Origin: Methanobacterium sp.
GTDB lineage: Archaea > Methanobacteriota > Methanobacteria > Methanobacteriales > Methanobacteriaceae
Assembly: GCF_038562635.1 (NCBI RefSeq)
Contig: NZ_JBCFBO010000002.1
Span: 186,001 to 250,000 of the forward strand
Length of the DNA stretch: 64,000 bases
Direction of reading: 5' to 3'
Under the pieces are notes generated by a model. It searched no databases, was not told the DNA's origin, and saw nothing but the letters and a program-made list of their open reading frames with translations. This document shows, piece after piece, positions 34,558 through 42,398 of the stretch. The stretch's first letter is position 1. Every line of letters starts with the position of its first letter. The position numbers and the translations under genes were made by a program.

Positions 34558-35049
34558 ATGAGTACTACTGAAAATTTAAAAGAAGCTTTTGCAGGTGAAT
34601 CTCAGGCAAACAGAAAATATCTGGCATTTGCTAAAAAAGCAGACGAAGAAGGATTTTTCCAGATAGCAAGATTATTTAGAGCTGCAGCAGCAGCAGAGAC
34701 CGTGCATGCTCACAACCACCTTAAAGTTCTTAAAGGAATAAAAAGTACCGAAGAAAACCTCAAAGAAGCAATAGCAGGAGAAGTAGCTGAATTTAAAGAA
34801 ATGTATCCTGCAATGATAAAAGTAGCCGAAGAAGAAAATAATGAAGCTGCTCTCTGGAGCTTTGATGTTGCAAATAAAGTAGAAGAAATTCATGCTAACC
34901 TTTATGAAAATGCGCTTAAAAACATTGGAAACAACGTAGAAACAGTTTATTACGTGTGTAATTACTGTGGAAACACCGTAGAAAAAGAAGCACCTGAAAT
35001 ATGCCCTATCTGCGGTGCACCTAAAAAAGAATTTACAAAAATAGAATAA
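34558..35049 (+). CDS. rbr: Rubrerythrin
   Basis: A 163-residue non-heme iron peroxidase that removes hydrogen peroxide in anaerobes. The N-terminal four-helix diiron domain shows the Glu/His ligands in AFAGESQANRKYLAFAKKADEEG, AAETVHAHNH and EVAEFKEMYP. The C-terminal rubredoxin-like site is CNYCGNTV...CPICGAP. The ATG at 34558 has GGAGG upstream. Neighbours do not suggest an operon; a long hairpin follows. Confidence 0.96.
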   Translation: MSTTENLKEAFAGESQANRKYLAFAKKADEEGFFQIARLFRAAAAAETVHAHNHLKVLKGIKSTEENLKEAIAGEVAEFKEMYPAMIKVAEEENNEAALWSFDVANKVEEIHANLYENALKNIGNNVETVYYVCNYCGNTVEKEAPEICPICGAPKKEFTKIE

Positions 35050-35093
35050 ATTAAATTTATTCTAACTACTTTTTATTTAAATTAATTTTATTT

Positions 35094-35156
35094 TGAAGGG
35101 CGAATTTTATTTAAATTTAGCAAGTATTCGGAGATGCTGCTTCGCCCTTCATTTTT
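35094..35156 (+). terminator. Long hairpin with T-run after rubrerythrin
   Basis: TGAAGGGCGAA (35094-35104) and TTCGCCCTTCA (35141-35151) form 11 perfect base pairs around a 36-base loop, followed by five T. It may end the rubrerythrin transcript. The loop is longer than usual for a terminator, so an RNA processing or protein-binding role is possible. Confidence 0.5.
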
Positions 35157-35369
35157 ATTATTAAAATTAATAGATATCATATTTATGGTAGTAAAAAAAT
35201 AAGAATAAAGTGCAGTGGTTAAAATCGATAATTTTGGAGCCTCAAAACCAAAAATTTTACATTACAAATCTCTGATTTTCAGTTCTGTGTTTGTTAATTT
35301 ATTAAATGAGCTATTTTATGTCTAATTTTAAAAAACAATGAACATACTCAAAAAAAATAATGTATAGAC

Positions 35370-35450
35370 CTATCTCTCCAGCAGGTGCTGTTCTTATGTT
35401 TCAAAGAGAATATAAAGAGAACCTAATCCGCAGCATTCCCTCAGAGATAG
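35370..35450. ncRNA. Candidate small structured RNA
   Basis: An 81-base block, richer in GC than its flanks, closed by CTATCTCT (35370-35377) and AGAGATAG (35443-35450), eight perfect pairs. Inside, TGCTG pairs with CAGCA, and GTTCT-type arms with AGAAC-type arms, giving an interrupted stem. On the minus strand the block is followed by a run of eight T in AT-rich sequence, as for a terminated transcript. It could be an H/ACA-like guide or another small RNA; neither strand nor class is settled. Confidence 0.3.
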
Positions 35451-35484
35451 TTCTATTTAAATACAGAGTATGAAATGATCTAAA

Positions 35485-35559
35485 TTATAATATTAAACCT
35501 AATATACTGCTTAATAAAGAGAAAATAGGACTTAATAAAGCTAATAAGCTCTCCAGCAT
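35485..35559 (-). CDS. Very small hydrophobic protein (24 residues)
   Basis: An ATG at 35559 is preceded by AGAGGGGGTGA, a near-perfect ribosome-binding site with proper spacing. The 24-residue product starts MLESLLALLSPIFSLL and is almost purely Leu, Ile and Ser: one membrane helix or an amphipathic peptide. No family is known to me. The strong site makes translation likely. Possible roles are a small membrane subunit or a toxin of a type I-like pair, since a candidate RNA lies just downstream; both are guesses. Confidence 0.5.
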   Translation of the reverse strand: MLESLLALLSPIFSLLSSILGLIL

Positions 35560-35926
35560 AACTTTCACCCCCTCTTGAATCATTTATGGGATTTTACTTC
35601 CATGTACTAACAAATAAGGTTTGATTATTATTTATATGATTTTAAATTCATAATTGCAGACTAATGCATAAGCACACTAATGAACTAATGCAAATATGAG
35701 CAGGTACTTTATTTACACTCAAAAATAATGCACTTGTGTACTTTTGCACACAATCACGAAAATGAAGTTATAAATAAGTGGAAATTGGTATTAATATCTA
35801 CCCATACCCTTACTCATCTTGGACAATTAATTCTTGCAGGTGTCCAAGATGAGTTAATTCTATATAAAAACAAGTTAAAGTAGGAAATCGTAAAAAGAGT
35901 AAGAATCAAAAAATTATAATAAATAA
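35560..35926. other. Intergenic region
   Basis: About 370 bases, no gene seen. It includes an inverted repeat in CATCTTGGACA...TGTCCAAGATG around 35815-35851 (CATCTTGGACA and TGTCCAAGATG, 11 perfect pairs, 15-base loop). Confidence 0.5.
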
Positions 35927-36208
35927 CTATTGTCCGCTGTTATCTAACATCCAATCATCATGTAGCTCTTTCGTTTTCTTATATTTTATATTTTCTAATC
36001 CTTTTTGTAATCCATTCTGCAATTCAAAGCTTGCATTAAGATGATCTGCAATTAATTCCAACGCTAACTCTTCATCATCATTTTCTTCGTTAGATGTGTA
36101 ACCAATAATAGCAAATAGAGATTCATACCATGATTTATATTCGTCTGTAGTTTCAAGAGCTTTTATTAAGTCTTTATCTATCCTATTTTCCTGATTTTCA
36201 TTACTCAT
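35927..36208 (-). CDS. Hypothetical protein
   Basis: A 93-residue acidic, helical protein, MSNENQENRIDKDLIKALE at the start, with a run of acidic residues (SNEENDDEELALELIADHL) in the middle. No family is recognised. The ATG at 36208 has AAGGAG upstream; the longer frame to 36271 lacks a site. It lies alone in a gene-poor region rich in hairpins. Confidence 0.65.
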   Translation of the reverse strand: MSNENQENRIDKDLIKALETTDEYKSWYESLFAIIGYTSNEENDDEELALELIADHLNASFELQNGLQKGLENIKYKKTKELHDDWMLDNSGQ

Positions 36209-36751
36209 TTTTGTTTCTCCTTCCAGTTTTCCATTTATGTAAGCACTTATATCAACAATTGATGTTATCAACCATTATAAATTAAATTATCTGTTTAAAT
36301 CATCTAAAGCTATTTTAAGATTCTAGTAAAGATCACAGTTATTTTAACTTTAAAATTCAAAAAAGTTTAATTTTTTTTGTTTTTTAAAATATTAAGTAGA
36401 ATTAGTGGTGAGATGAAGATTGTCAGCTCTTCCAGTAATTAATTACCAGATGTTTTGGCTGGCAATCTTTTTTCGTACTATAGCTCCATATTATTAGGAA
36501 AGTACGAAACACCTATCGTTATAGCATGTTTATATCTGCTTAACAAGTATTTAAACTTTTATATTATTATTGAGAATTAATTAACATTCAATTTGTTAAA
36601 ATACATTTTATTAGTTGTTTTCAGTTACATCTTCAAAATTCAATGTTAGCTTGTTAAATATTTTCAAAAAATTTAATTTTTGTGGGCTGAATTTTACAAA
36701 ATAGTTTTTCAACATTATAACATTTAATGTTACTAACACCTAATATTATGC
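36209..36751. other. Gene-poor region with two tandem hairpins
   Basis: About 540 bases. Two hairpins stand side by side at 36416-36509. A TATA-like stretch (TTTTTTAAAATATTAAG, about 36379-36396) lies upstream of them. The remaining sequence is AT-rich without a gene. Confidence 0.5.
36416..36509 (+). ncRNA. Candidate small RNA: two adjacent hairpins
   Basis: Hairpin one pairs AAGATTGTCAGC (36416-36427) with GCTGGCAATCTT (36458-36469), 12 pairs including one G-U, followed by six T. Its loop contains GTAATTAATTAC, itself a perfect palindrome. Hairpin two pairs TTTCGTACT (36471-36479) with AGTACGAAA (36501-36509), nine perfect pairs. No rightward gene precedes them, so they are not the terminator of a known gene; a TATA-like stretch about 25 bases upstream suggests a short independent transcript. 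Confidence 0.35.
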
Positions 36752-36859
36752 CTATCTGATTAAAGGGTTTAAAGGTGCAAATAACAGAAAGTAAAGCAGT
36801 ATAATCCCAACAAGAGCATGAACTAACCAATTCTTTGGTTCTTTCAAATAATCTATCAT
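36752..36859 (-). CDS. Small single-pass membrane protein (35 residues)
   Basis: An ATG at 36859 is preceded by GAGAGGAT. The product begins MIDYLKEPKNWLVHALVG and continues as one hydrophobic helix (IILLYFLLFAPL), ending NPLIR. The pattern of a polar N-terminus, Trp at the interface and a single helix is what a real small membrane protein looks like. No family is known to me. It lies upstream of the glutamate synthase genes' downstream end, and no operon is evident. Confidence 0.6.
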   Translation of the reverse strand: MIDYLKEPKNWLVHALVGIILLYFLLFAPLNPLIR

Positions 36860-37145
36860 TAATCCTCTCCCATCACCTTTTATATTTTATTTATTTCTGG
36901 TATTAAGTCAAAATGAGCTTATGCAGCATATATTATTTGCTCCCCACCTTTATCTCAAAAATTAATATTTCAAGTTTTAATAGTTTCACAGGCGCATGTA
37001 CTGTTTACCCTCGCAAAAACCAGTTTATTCCATTTTCTAAGCTAATATATACAATTAAATTATAATATTAAATGTTAAAAATAGAATAAATCATGAATTT
37101 ATTTTTTAGCCTTTATTTTAAACTAGAAAAATAAAAAATATATGT
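36860..37145. other. Intergenic region
   Basis: Some 285 AT-rich bases after the glutamate synthase genes. No gene or clear terminator hairpin is seen. Confidence 0.4.
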
Positions 37146-39005
37146 TTATGTACCTATAAGTTTAATTCCAGTTATTTCTGCTATATTTGTATTCAATGCT
37201 CGTAGATCATCCATAGAGAAGTTGCGTATATCATTGTGACCTGCTAATTGCGCCAGCATTTTTGTTTCTTCAGTCATAGATTTTATGTAATTTCCAACCC
37301 TTTCTGCAGACAAATCAACGTTCATTCTTTCTCTTAAAATAGGATCTTGGGTTGCCACGCCTACAGGACATTTTCCAGTATAACACATACGGCATGCACG
37401 GCATCCTGCAGCGATCATCGCCCCTGTTCCAATGTATGCTGCATCAGCCCCCATGGCCATAGCTTTAGCCACATCAGCACCGCTTCTTATTCCTCCCGTA
37501 ATTATAAGGTCTATTTCATCCTTCATTCCAATTTCTTTAAGGCCATTTACAGCTTGAACAAGTGAAGCAAGTGTGGGAACTCCAGTATGTTCAATAACTA
37601 CTTCAGGGGCAGCACCAGTTCCTCCTTCCATTCCATCGACTGAAATGATATCTGCTCCAGCTTCTGCAGCAATTTTGACATCTTCATCAACTCTTCCAGG
37701 TCCGAGTTTAACTATTATTGGAACGCGCCAGTCTGTCACTTCTCTAATCAGTTCAATGTGTTTTGCAAGGTCCCCCTCCCTGGTCGCATCAAGAAATCTA
37801 CATGGACTTAAAGCATCAGTTCCAATGGGTATGCCCCTTATCTGGGCTACTTCTGGGCTTACTTTTTCAGCAAGGAGATGACCTCCCATTCCAGGTTTTG
37901 CCCCTTGACCTATTTTCACTTCGATAGCATCACCCGCATTTAGATAATCAACTGAAACTCCAAATCTACCTGATGAATATTGAACAATTAGTTTATCTGC
38001 TTCTTCTCTCTCTTCAGGGAGCATTCCACCTTCTCCAGTGTTTGCACATGATCCTACAAGTGAAGTACCCTTAGCAAATGCCACTTTGCATTCTTTGCTT
38101 AGTGCACCAAAAGACATTCCTGCAATTAAGATAGGAGTATCTAAAACCAAAGGTTCTTCTGCATAACGAGTTCCAAGAACAACTCCAGTATTACAAGCCT
38201 CCCTATATTTATCTACAGGAGCAATAGATGCTTGAGCTGGGAGAATTACAATATCATCAAAATTAGGGAGGCTTCTTTCAGTTCCAAAACCTCGCAATAC
38301 ATATTTTCCAGCTTTAGAAGTGAATCTTATATCTGCAATGGTTCTGGGATCCCATATACTTCCAGCACCACTTGGTATCAAAACAGGACATGCTGCAAAA
38401 CACGACCCGCACATTATACATCTAGATTTATCAATTTCTGCATGGTTATCAATTATTTGGATTGCATCTGTGGGGCAGACAATTTCACATGTTCCACAGA
38501 ATACACAGAGTCCCTGTGTTGCATTAGCAAGATCTGATGATGAATAAGGAGTTAATGAAGATGTAGTTGAGTTCCCACTCATTTCAAACCCTTTTTGGAC
38601 TCCTGCAGCTACATCTTTTACATCTACTGCTTTTAAACATTTAGACTCGCATGCGTCAACACATACTGGTCTTCCGCCATTAGAAACAGTGCACTGCTGT
38701 TCACATTTTAACATCATGTTCTCAGTGTAGGTTATACTCCCAATAGGGCACATTAATACGCACAACCTGCATCCTATACATTTATCTTGGTCAATTTTTA
38801 CAACACCATTTTCACGGTATATAGCGTCCCTAAAACAGCCCTTAATACAGGAAGGATTAATACACTGTTGACAGACAATAGCTTGGTATCCCTCGGTCAT
38901 TTTGTGCAAAAATAATCCACTTCCCCCGTTAACTTTAGAACACGCTTCTACACATTCATTGCACCCATCACAGTTTTCAGGATTGGTTAAAAGAATTTGC
39001 TTCAT
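37146..39005 (-). CDS. gltB: Archaeal glutamate synthase, ferredoxin-type large subunit
   Basis: Makes glutamate from 2-oxoglutarate and glutamine-derived ammonia. The 619-residue protein fuses an N-terminal polyferredoxin (about residues 1-215, motifs CDGCNECVEACS, CIGCRLCVLMCP, CVFCGTCEIVCP and CIMCGSCFAACP) to a GltS synthase domain with a C-terminal CRACRMCYTGKCPVG cluster. Signature stretches are ISVDGMEGGTGAAP and ITGGIRSGADVAKAM. It lacks a glutaminase domain, which must be a separate gene not seen here. The ATG overlaps the stop of the preceding GXGXG subunit by four bases. A divergent CARF-like regulator gene adjoins the pair. Confidence 0.94.
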   Translation of the reverse strand: MKQILLTNPENCDGCNECVEACSKVNGGSGLFLHKMTEGYQAIVCQQCINPSCIKGCFRDAIYRENGVVKIDQDKCIGCRLCVLMCPIGSITYTENMMLKCEQQCTVSNGGRPVCVDACESKCLKAVDVKDVAAGVQKGFEMSGNSTTSSLTPYSSSDLANATQGLCVFCGTCEIVCPTDAIQIIDNHAEIDKSRCIMCGSCFAACPVLIPSGAGSIWDPRTIADIRFTSKAGKYVLRGFGTERSLPNFDDIVILPAQASIAPVDKYREACNTGVVLGTRYAEEPLVLDTPILIAGMSFGALSKECKVAFAKGTSLVGSCANTGEGGMLPEEREEADKLIVQYSSGRFGVSVDYLNAGDAIEVKIGQGAKPGMGGHLLAEKVSPEVAQIRGIPIGTDALSPCRFLDATREGDLAKHIELIREVTDWRVPIIVKLGPGRVDEDVKIAAEAGADIISVDGMEGGTGAAPEVVIEHTGVPTLASLVQAVNGLKEIGMKDEIDLIITGGIRSGADVAKAMAMGADAAYIGTGAMIAAGCRACRMCYTGKCPVGVATQDPILRERMNVDLSAERVGNYIKSMTEETKMLAQLAGHNDIRNFSMDDLRALNTNIAEITGIKLIGT

Positions 39006-39673
39006 TTTTCATCACCGTAAAATGGCCTTAATCTTTTTGGCTCTATTTTAATAAAATTATGAATATCTGCATCTATTTTGTAAATATCAAAAATTTCTTT
39101 GAGTTTTTGCCTGTCATCATCACTCATTTCACGAATTTCAGCATTTGTACCAGTATTATAAGTTCCTCCAACATATATCGAACCCCCAATCATCCAGTCA
39201 CCGGTGTCGATACCTGTGCTGCCTGTTATAATTATATCTCCACTTAACATGTACAGGCCTGCCAGATTTCCGATGTCTCCATCAATAACAATTAACCCCC
39301 CTTTATTTAATTGCCCTATACCATCACCTGCACTTCCATAGACTACAACTGTGCCTTCATAAGTTCCAAAGCCTACACCATCTTCAGCCGAGCCATTAAC
39401 AATTATCTCACCGCCAGTCATGTTGTTACCAACATATCGTCCCGCATTACCTTCAATCTCTATTTTAGCACCGTTATTAAGTGCTCCTACGAAATCGCCG
39501 ACATCACCTTTTAAAGTTATACTAACTCCATCTCCAAGCCCAACTGCTATAGAGTCCAATTTTTTAGGCATTTCAATTGTTAGAAAATGTCTCTCATCGG
39601 CTATTTCATTTTTAATCTCCACATTTACATGACGTGTGGATATTTCACCTTCAGATGTTATCACATTAGCCAT
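39002..39673 (-). CDS. Glutamate synthase GXGXG-domain subunit
   Basis: A 223-residue protein of the GltB C-terminal (GXGXG) type: repeated glycine motifs forming a right-handed beta helix, such as GDGVSITLKGDVGDFVGALNNG and MTGGEIIVNGSAEDGVGFG. In bacteria this is the tail domain of GltB; archaeal enzymes have it as a separate chain. It overlaps the large-subunit gene by four bases (ATGA), so translation is coupled. It is the first gene of the unit, divergent from the regulator at 39829. Confidence 0.93.
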   Translation of the reverse strand: MANVITSEGEISTRHVNVEIKNEIADERHFLTIEMPKKLDSIAVGLGDGVSITLKGDVGDFVGALNNGAKIEIEGNAGRYVGNNMTGGEIIVNGSAEDGVGFGTYEGTVVVYGSAGDGIGQLNKGGLIVIDGDIGNLAGLYMLSGDIIITGSTGIDTGDWMIGGSIYVGGTYNTGTNAEIREMSDDDRQKLKEIFDIYKIDADIHNFIKIEPKRLRPFYGDEK

Positions 39674-39755
39674 ATTATTCCCTCAATCATTCTTTATTTA
39701 AAATAAATTAGGAACTTAAATAAACCTTCTCATGCATATAACATGTATGGTTGAC

Positions 39756-39778
39756 TAGTCTACAATTGAATGAGACTA
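39756..39778. promoter_or_regulatory. Inverted repeat between glt genes and divergent regulator
   Basis: TAGTCT (39756-39761) and AGACTA (39773-39778) are perfect complements separated by 11 bases, 51 bases before the regulator ATG and about 85 before the glt start. The overlapping GACTAGTC (39753-39760) is also a palindrome. This is the expected place for an operator that serves both genes. Confidence 0.5.
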
Positions 39779-39828
39779 AGTAACATAATTAAAATACCTA
39801 AAATTAGTAGTTAATTACAGGTGAAAGA

Positions 39829-40377
39829 ATGAGAACCCTAATTACAAACCTCAAGGGCCAGTGCTTGTTTAATGCATCAATGAAAACACAAGCTGAAGGC
39901 GTGATCATTTTACGTGGAAAACATCGCAGAAGAACTGAATTAAATAAATTTATTAAAGGCGGTGAAATTAAAATTGAAACTGAAGATCCTGTAGAAATAT
40001 GTAAGGAGATATATAAAGTTATAAATGCAGCTAAAAAGCATGGTGAAATATTTGTTGCATATGGAGGGGACGATTTGGGTTCTTTACTCAATTTTGTGGC
40101 TAATAAAGAAGGAATAAACGCAATTTTCAGCTGCCATAATGAGAAAGTCATAAGAATTCCCCTTTTAAAACTGGATTTATCAAAAACAAAACAAAAAATT
40201 CTGGAAATTTTAGCTAATGAAGATCTAAGTGCAGCTGAAATCGGGAAAAGTGTAAATATATCACGTGCAATGGTATACAAACATTTAGCAGGACTTATGG
40301 ATAGAGGTTTAGTTAAAAAATCAAGATTATTTGAAAAATACACCATAACTCAAGCTGGAAGAATCGTAATTATTTAA
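39829..40377 (+). CDS. CARF-like, winged-helix transcriptional regulator
   Basis: A 182-residue regulator. The N-terminal 115 residues look like a Rossmann-type CARF domain (MRTLITNLKGQCLFNASM..AEGVIILRG, and the GGDDLGSLLNFV loop followed by VIRIPLL). The C-terminal 65 residues are a winged helix (QKILEILANEDLSAAEIGKSVNISRAMVYKHLAGLMDRGLV). The layout is that of Csa3, the archaeal CRISPR regulator, but no cas gene or array is in the window. Divergence from the glutamate synthase genes and the inverted repeat between them suggest control of nitrogen assimilation. The ATG at 39829 has CAGGTGA upstream. Confidence 0.75.
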   Translation: MRTLITNLKGQCLFNASMKTQAEGVIILRGKHRRRTELNKFIKGGEIKIETEDPVEICKEIYKVINAAKKHGEIFVAYGGDDLGSLLNFVANKEGINAIFSCHNEKVIRIPLLKLDLSKTKQKILEILANEDLSAAEIGKSVNISRAMVYKHLAGLMDRGLVKKSRLFEKYTITQAGRIVII

Positions 40378-40748
40378 TAGATCTATATTTCTCTATTTTT
40401 ACCGGTATTTGCACAACTTAAAGATAAAATACTAACTTTACATCAATTGATAAATTCACCAAATTTTCCCTTATTTTAATTTAAATTTTTTACATATTTT
40501 TATAAAAAGCTAATTATTTTAAACAATGTTCAGAAATAATGGCAATTGTCTGAGCAATAGGGGGATCTTTAAGGAAAAAATTGAAAAATATTTATATACT
40601 AGTTCTGACACTTTATTATTGTATAGAAAATAGTGGCATATGATGTACATATTTCAACAAAACAGAGGATCTAATAAAAAAAATATGAAATGAATTATAT
40701 GATCTGAAAATTTTGAGATAAGTACACATACTCAAAACAGGTGGTATA
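40378..40748. other. Intergenic region with a likely promoter
   Basis: About 370 bases. A TATA-like ATATTTATATACTA near 40586-40599 could start a transcript with a leader of about 130 bases for the small gene at 40749. No hairpin of note. Confidence 0.4.
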
Positions 40749-40946
40749 ATGGATGAAATGAAGGATGAAATCATTAAAATGAGATATATGATTCTTGTAA
40801 AGAAGGGGATTGTAGATAAAAAATATGAATCATACCAGAATATATCTAAAATTGTAAAGGAATATGAGAACCAGTTTATTCCAGGAACAGTCTTGTTAAG
40901 CGAGAAAGCCGGTTATAAATTACGTATTGAGTATCCCATGGAATGA
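40749..40946 (+). CDS. Small hypothetical protein
   Basis: A 65-residue charged protein, MDEMKDEIIKMRYMILVK at the start and ending YKLRIEYPME. No family recognised. GGTGG lies six bases before the ATG, so translation is plausible. The gene at 41047 follows on the same strand after 100 bases. Confidence 0.6.
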   Translation: MDEMKDEIIKMRYMILVKKGIVDKKYESYQNISKIVKEYENQFIPGTVLLSEKAGYKLRIEYPME

Positions 40947-41046
40947 TAAGAGGTCATACATCTGTTATTGATTTTAAAACCATTAAAAAATGTAAATCTG
41001 CTGTAACCTTTGTTAATTTTTACAGATTAAATTTCAGGAGTATTTA

Positions 41047-41481
41047 ATGAGGGGCATTAATATGTGCATGAGATCCAGCAGCATAAAAAAAGGTGAACTT
41101 CCGAGAAATATAACTAAATCTTTAGTGGATACATTACAAAAGGAAGGCTACCTTGTAAAACGAAACTTTGAATATCCTAATAAAATTTCAAGCAATTTTG
41201 ATGTTAAATATCCTAGCTACACATTAGATATATTCGCAGTTAAAAGAAATGATATAATGATAATCAAATATGAAAACTGCTCAGATGTTTTATCTAACAA
41301 ACATAAAAAGCTTTGGAAAGCATTATCTTCTAAACCTGGAGTAAATTTTCACATATTAGTTCCATCTTACTGCAGCGAAAAAGCCCGGGTAAAAAGCAGG
41401 ATGTTAAATGTTCCAGTAACAATTTTATGCCTGAATGATTGGAAAAATTCATTTGAATCCAGTTTAAGAAATTCTAAATAA
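41047..41481 (+). CDS. Hypothetical protein, possible PD-(D/E)XK-like fold
   Basis: A 144-residue basic protein. The order of elements, an N-terminal helix (NITKSLVDTLQKEGYLVKRNF), then a strand pair YTLDIFAVKRNDIMIIKYENC with Asp followed by Glu/Lys-like positions, recalls restriction-endonuclease-like folds in which such proteins bind or cut nucleic acids. A full catalytic set cannot be shown. The end (VPVTILCLNDW) also fits that fold. The ATG at 41047 has AGGAGT upstream. Confidence 0.55.
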   Translation: MRGINMCMRSSSIKKGELPRNITKSLVDTLQKEGYLVKRNFEYPNKISSNFDVKYPSYTLDIFAVKRNDIMIIKYENCSDVLSNKHKKLWKALSSKPGVNFHILVPSYCSEKARVKSRMLNVPVTILCLNDWKNSFESSLRNSK

Positions 41482-41520
41482 ACAAGAATGTCTTAAAACA
41501 TAAATAGATTAATTTTTAGA

Positions 41521-41763
41521 TTATACCATCTTTAAAAGCTCATTCTGGTTAATTTTTTCATCATTTAAATAAATAACATATTTTTTTCCATTTTCTTCAA
41601 CTACAAATGCAATTGGAACTATCCATGATCCAACAATAGTCATTTTATTATCCTTTAAAATGGAAACTTTAACTATAGGATGGAGAATTTTACCTTGCGC
41701 CTCAATAGATTTACCAACGATAGTATCAACATCAAAATTCTCTGCAAAGTTAGTTTTAACCAT
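41521..41763 (-). CDS. Short GerW/YtfJ-like protein
   Basis: An 80-residue protein resembling the core of GerW/YtfJ: TIVGKSIEAQGKILHPIVKVSILK, then an IVPIAFVVEENGKKYVIYL strand pair. It lacks the glycine-rich loop of the full-length relative at 42399. The function of archaeal members is unknown. It lies three bases after the DUF2953 gene, so the three genes 42399, 41767 and 41521 form one unit. Confidence 0.65.
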   Translation of the reverse strand: MVKTNFAENFDVDTIVGKSIEAQGKILHPIVKVSILKDNKMTIVGSWIVPIAFVVEENGKKYVIYLNDEKINQNELLKMV

Positions 41764-41766
41764 TGT

Positions 41767-42357
41767 TTAACCTCTAGTTTCTCTTAATTCTTTTAAGAGC
41801 GCCCTTACAGGTTTCTTGGTGAAAGCCCTTATAAGTTCAACCACTATCCAAAAAAGCCGGATTTTTATTTTTAAAGTTGCATCTGCTTCTATTTTCTCAT
41901 TTAAAAAATCAGGTTCCAGTGATATGTAAGCATTAGGAATTAAATTTAACAAAGAGGATGCAGCCCAGAAATAACCGCTGACCATAGCCGTGTCAGCAGG
42001 ATCCCCCAATCCTAAAATTAAATTTAAAGAAAATATTTCAAAAGATGTGGATTTTAAAAAGCTGTTAAATACCCTCTCAAGATAAGGCCATGATTCTACC
42101 AAAAGAGACAAAATTTTTGGAATACTGCTTATTTCAAATTTATTTTCCCTTTCATTTTCTTTCTTTGGCGCTTGTTTTTCTGGAGGGATCTCTCTCTGGA
42201 TTAATTTTATTTTCATCCAGGTTAATCTAAAAGTCCCTGTGATCTTAAAACCAGTATTGTATATATTCAGGTATATATGAAATGGAACCACCAAAATTCC
42301 AGTTACAATTATTAAAATAATCAGGATTATGGCGGTCGCTATGAACATTAAATTCAC
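41767..42357 (-). CDS. DUF2953 membrane protein (YtfI-like)
   Basis: A 196-residue protein with an N-terminal transmembrane anchor (IATAIILIILIIVTGILVV) followed by a soluble domain with SFEIFSLNLILGLGDPADTAMVSGYFWAASSLL, the DUF2953 signature. In Bacillus the homologue YtfI sits beside YtfJ (GerW); here too it is flanked by GerW-like genes. The archaeal role is unknown, since methanogens form no spores. A short, conserved two-gene partnership is implied. Confidence 0.83.
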   Translation of the reverse strand: MNLMFIATAIILIILIIVTGILVVPFHIYLNIYNTGFKITGTFRLTWMKIKLIQREIPPEKQAPKKENERENKFEISSIPKILSLLVESWPYLERVFNSFLKSTSFEIFSLNLILGLGDPADTAMVSGYFWAASSLLNLIPNAYISLEPDFLNEKIEADATLKIKIRLFWIVVELIRAFTKKPVRALLKELRETRG

Positions 42358-42398
42358 TCTTTAAAATTCCTAATTACAAAAAATAAGTAGAAAAGATT

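Larger units (their letters stand above)
35050..35484. other. Non-coding region with hairpins
   Basis: About 435 bases. It holds the 11-bp inverted repeat at 35094-35151, weak remnants of three-base-loop hairpins (near 35236-35250, AAATC-TCT-GATTT near 35266-35278, and ATAC-AGA-GTAT near 35461-35471), and a GC-richer block at 35360-35455 that may be an RNA. Confidence 0.5.

Noticed and set aside
39829..40377. Csa3 CRISPR regulator
   Set aside because: The layout matches, but neighbours are glutamate synthase genes and no cas genes are present, so only CARF-like is claimed.
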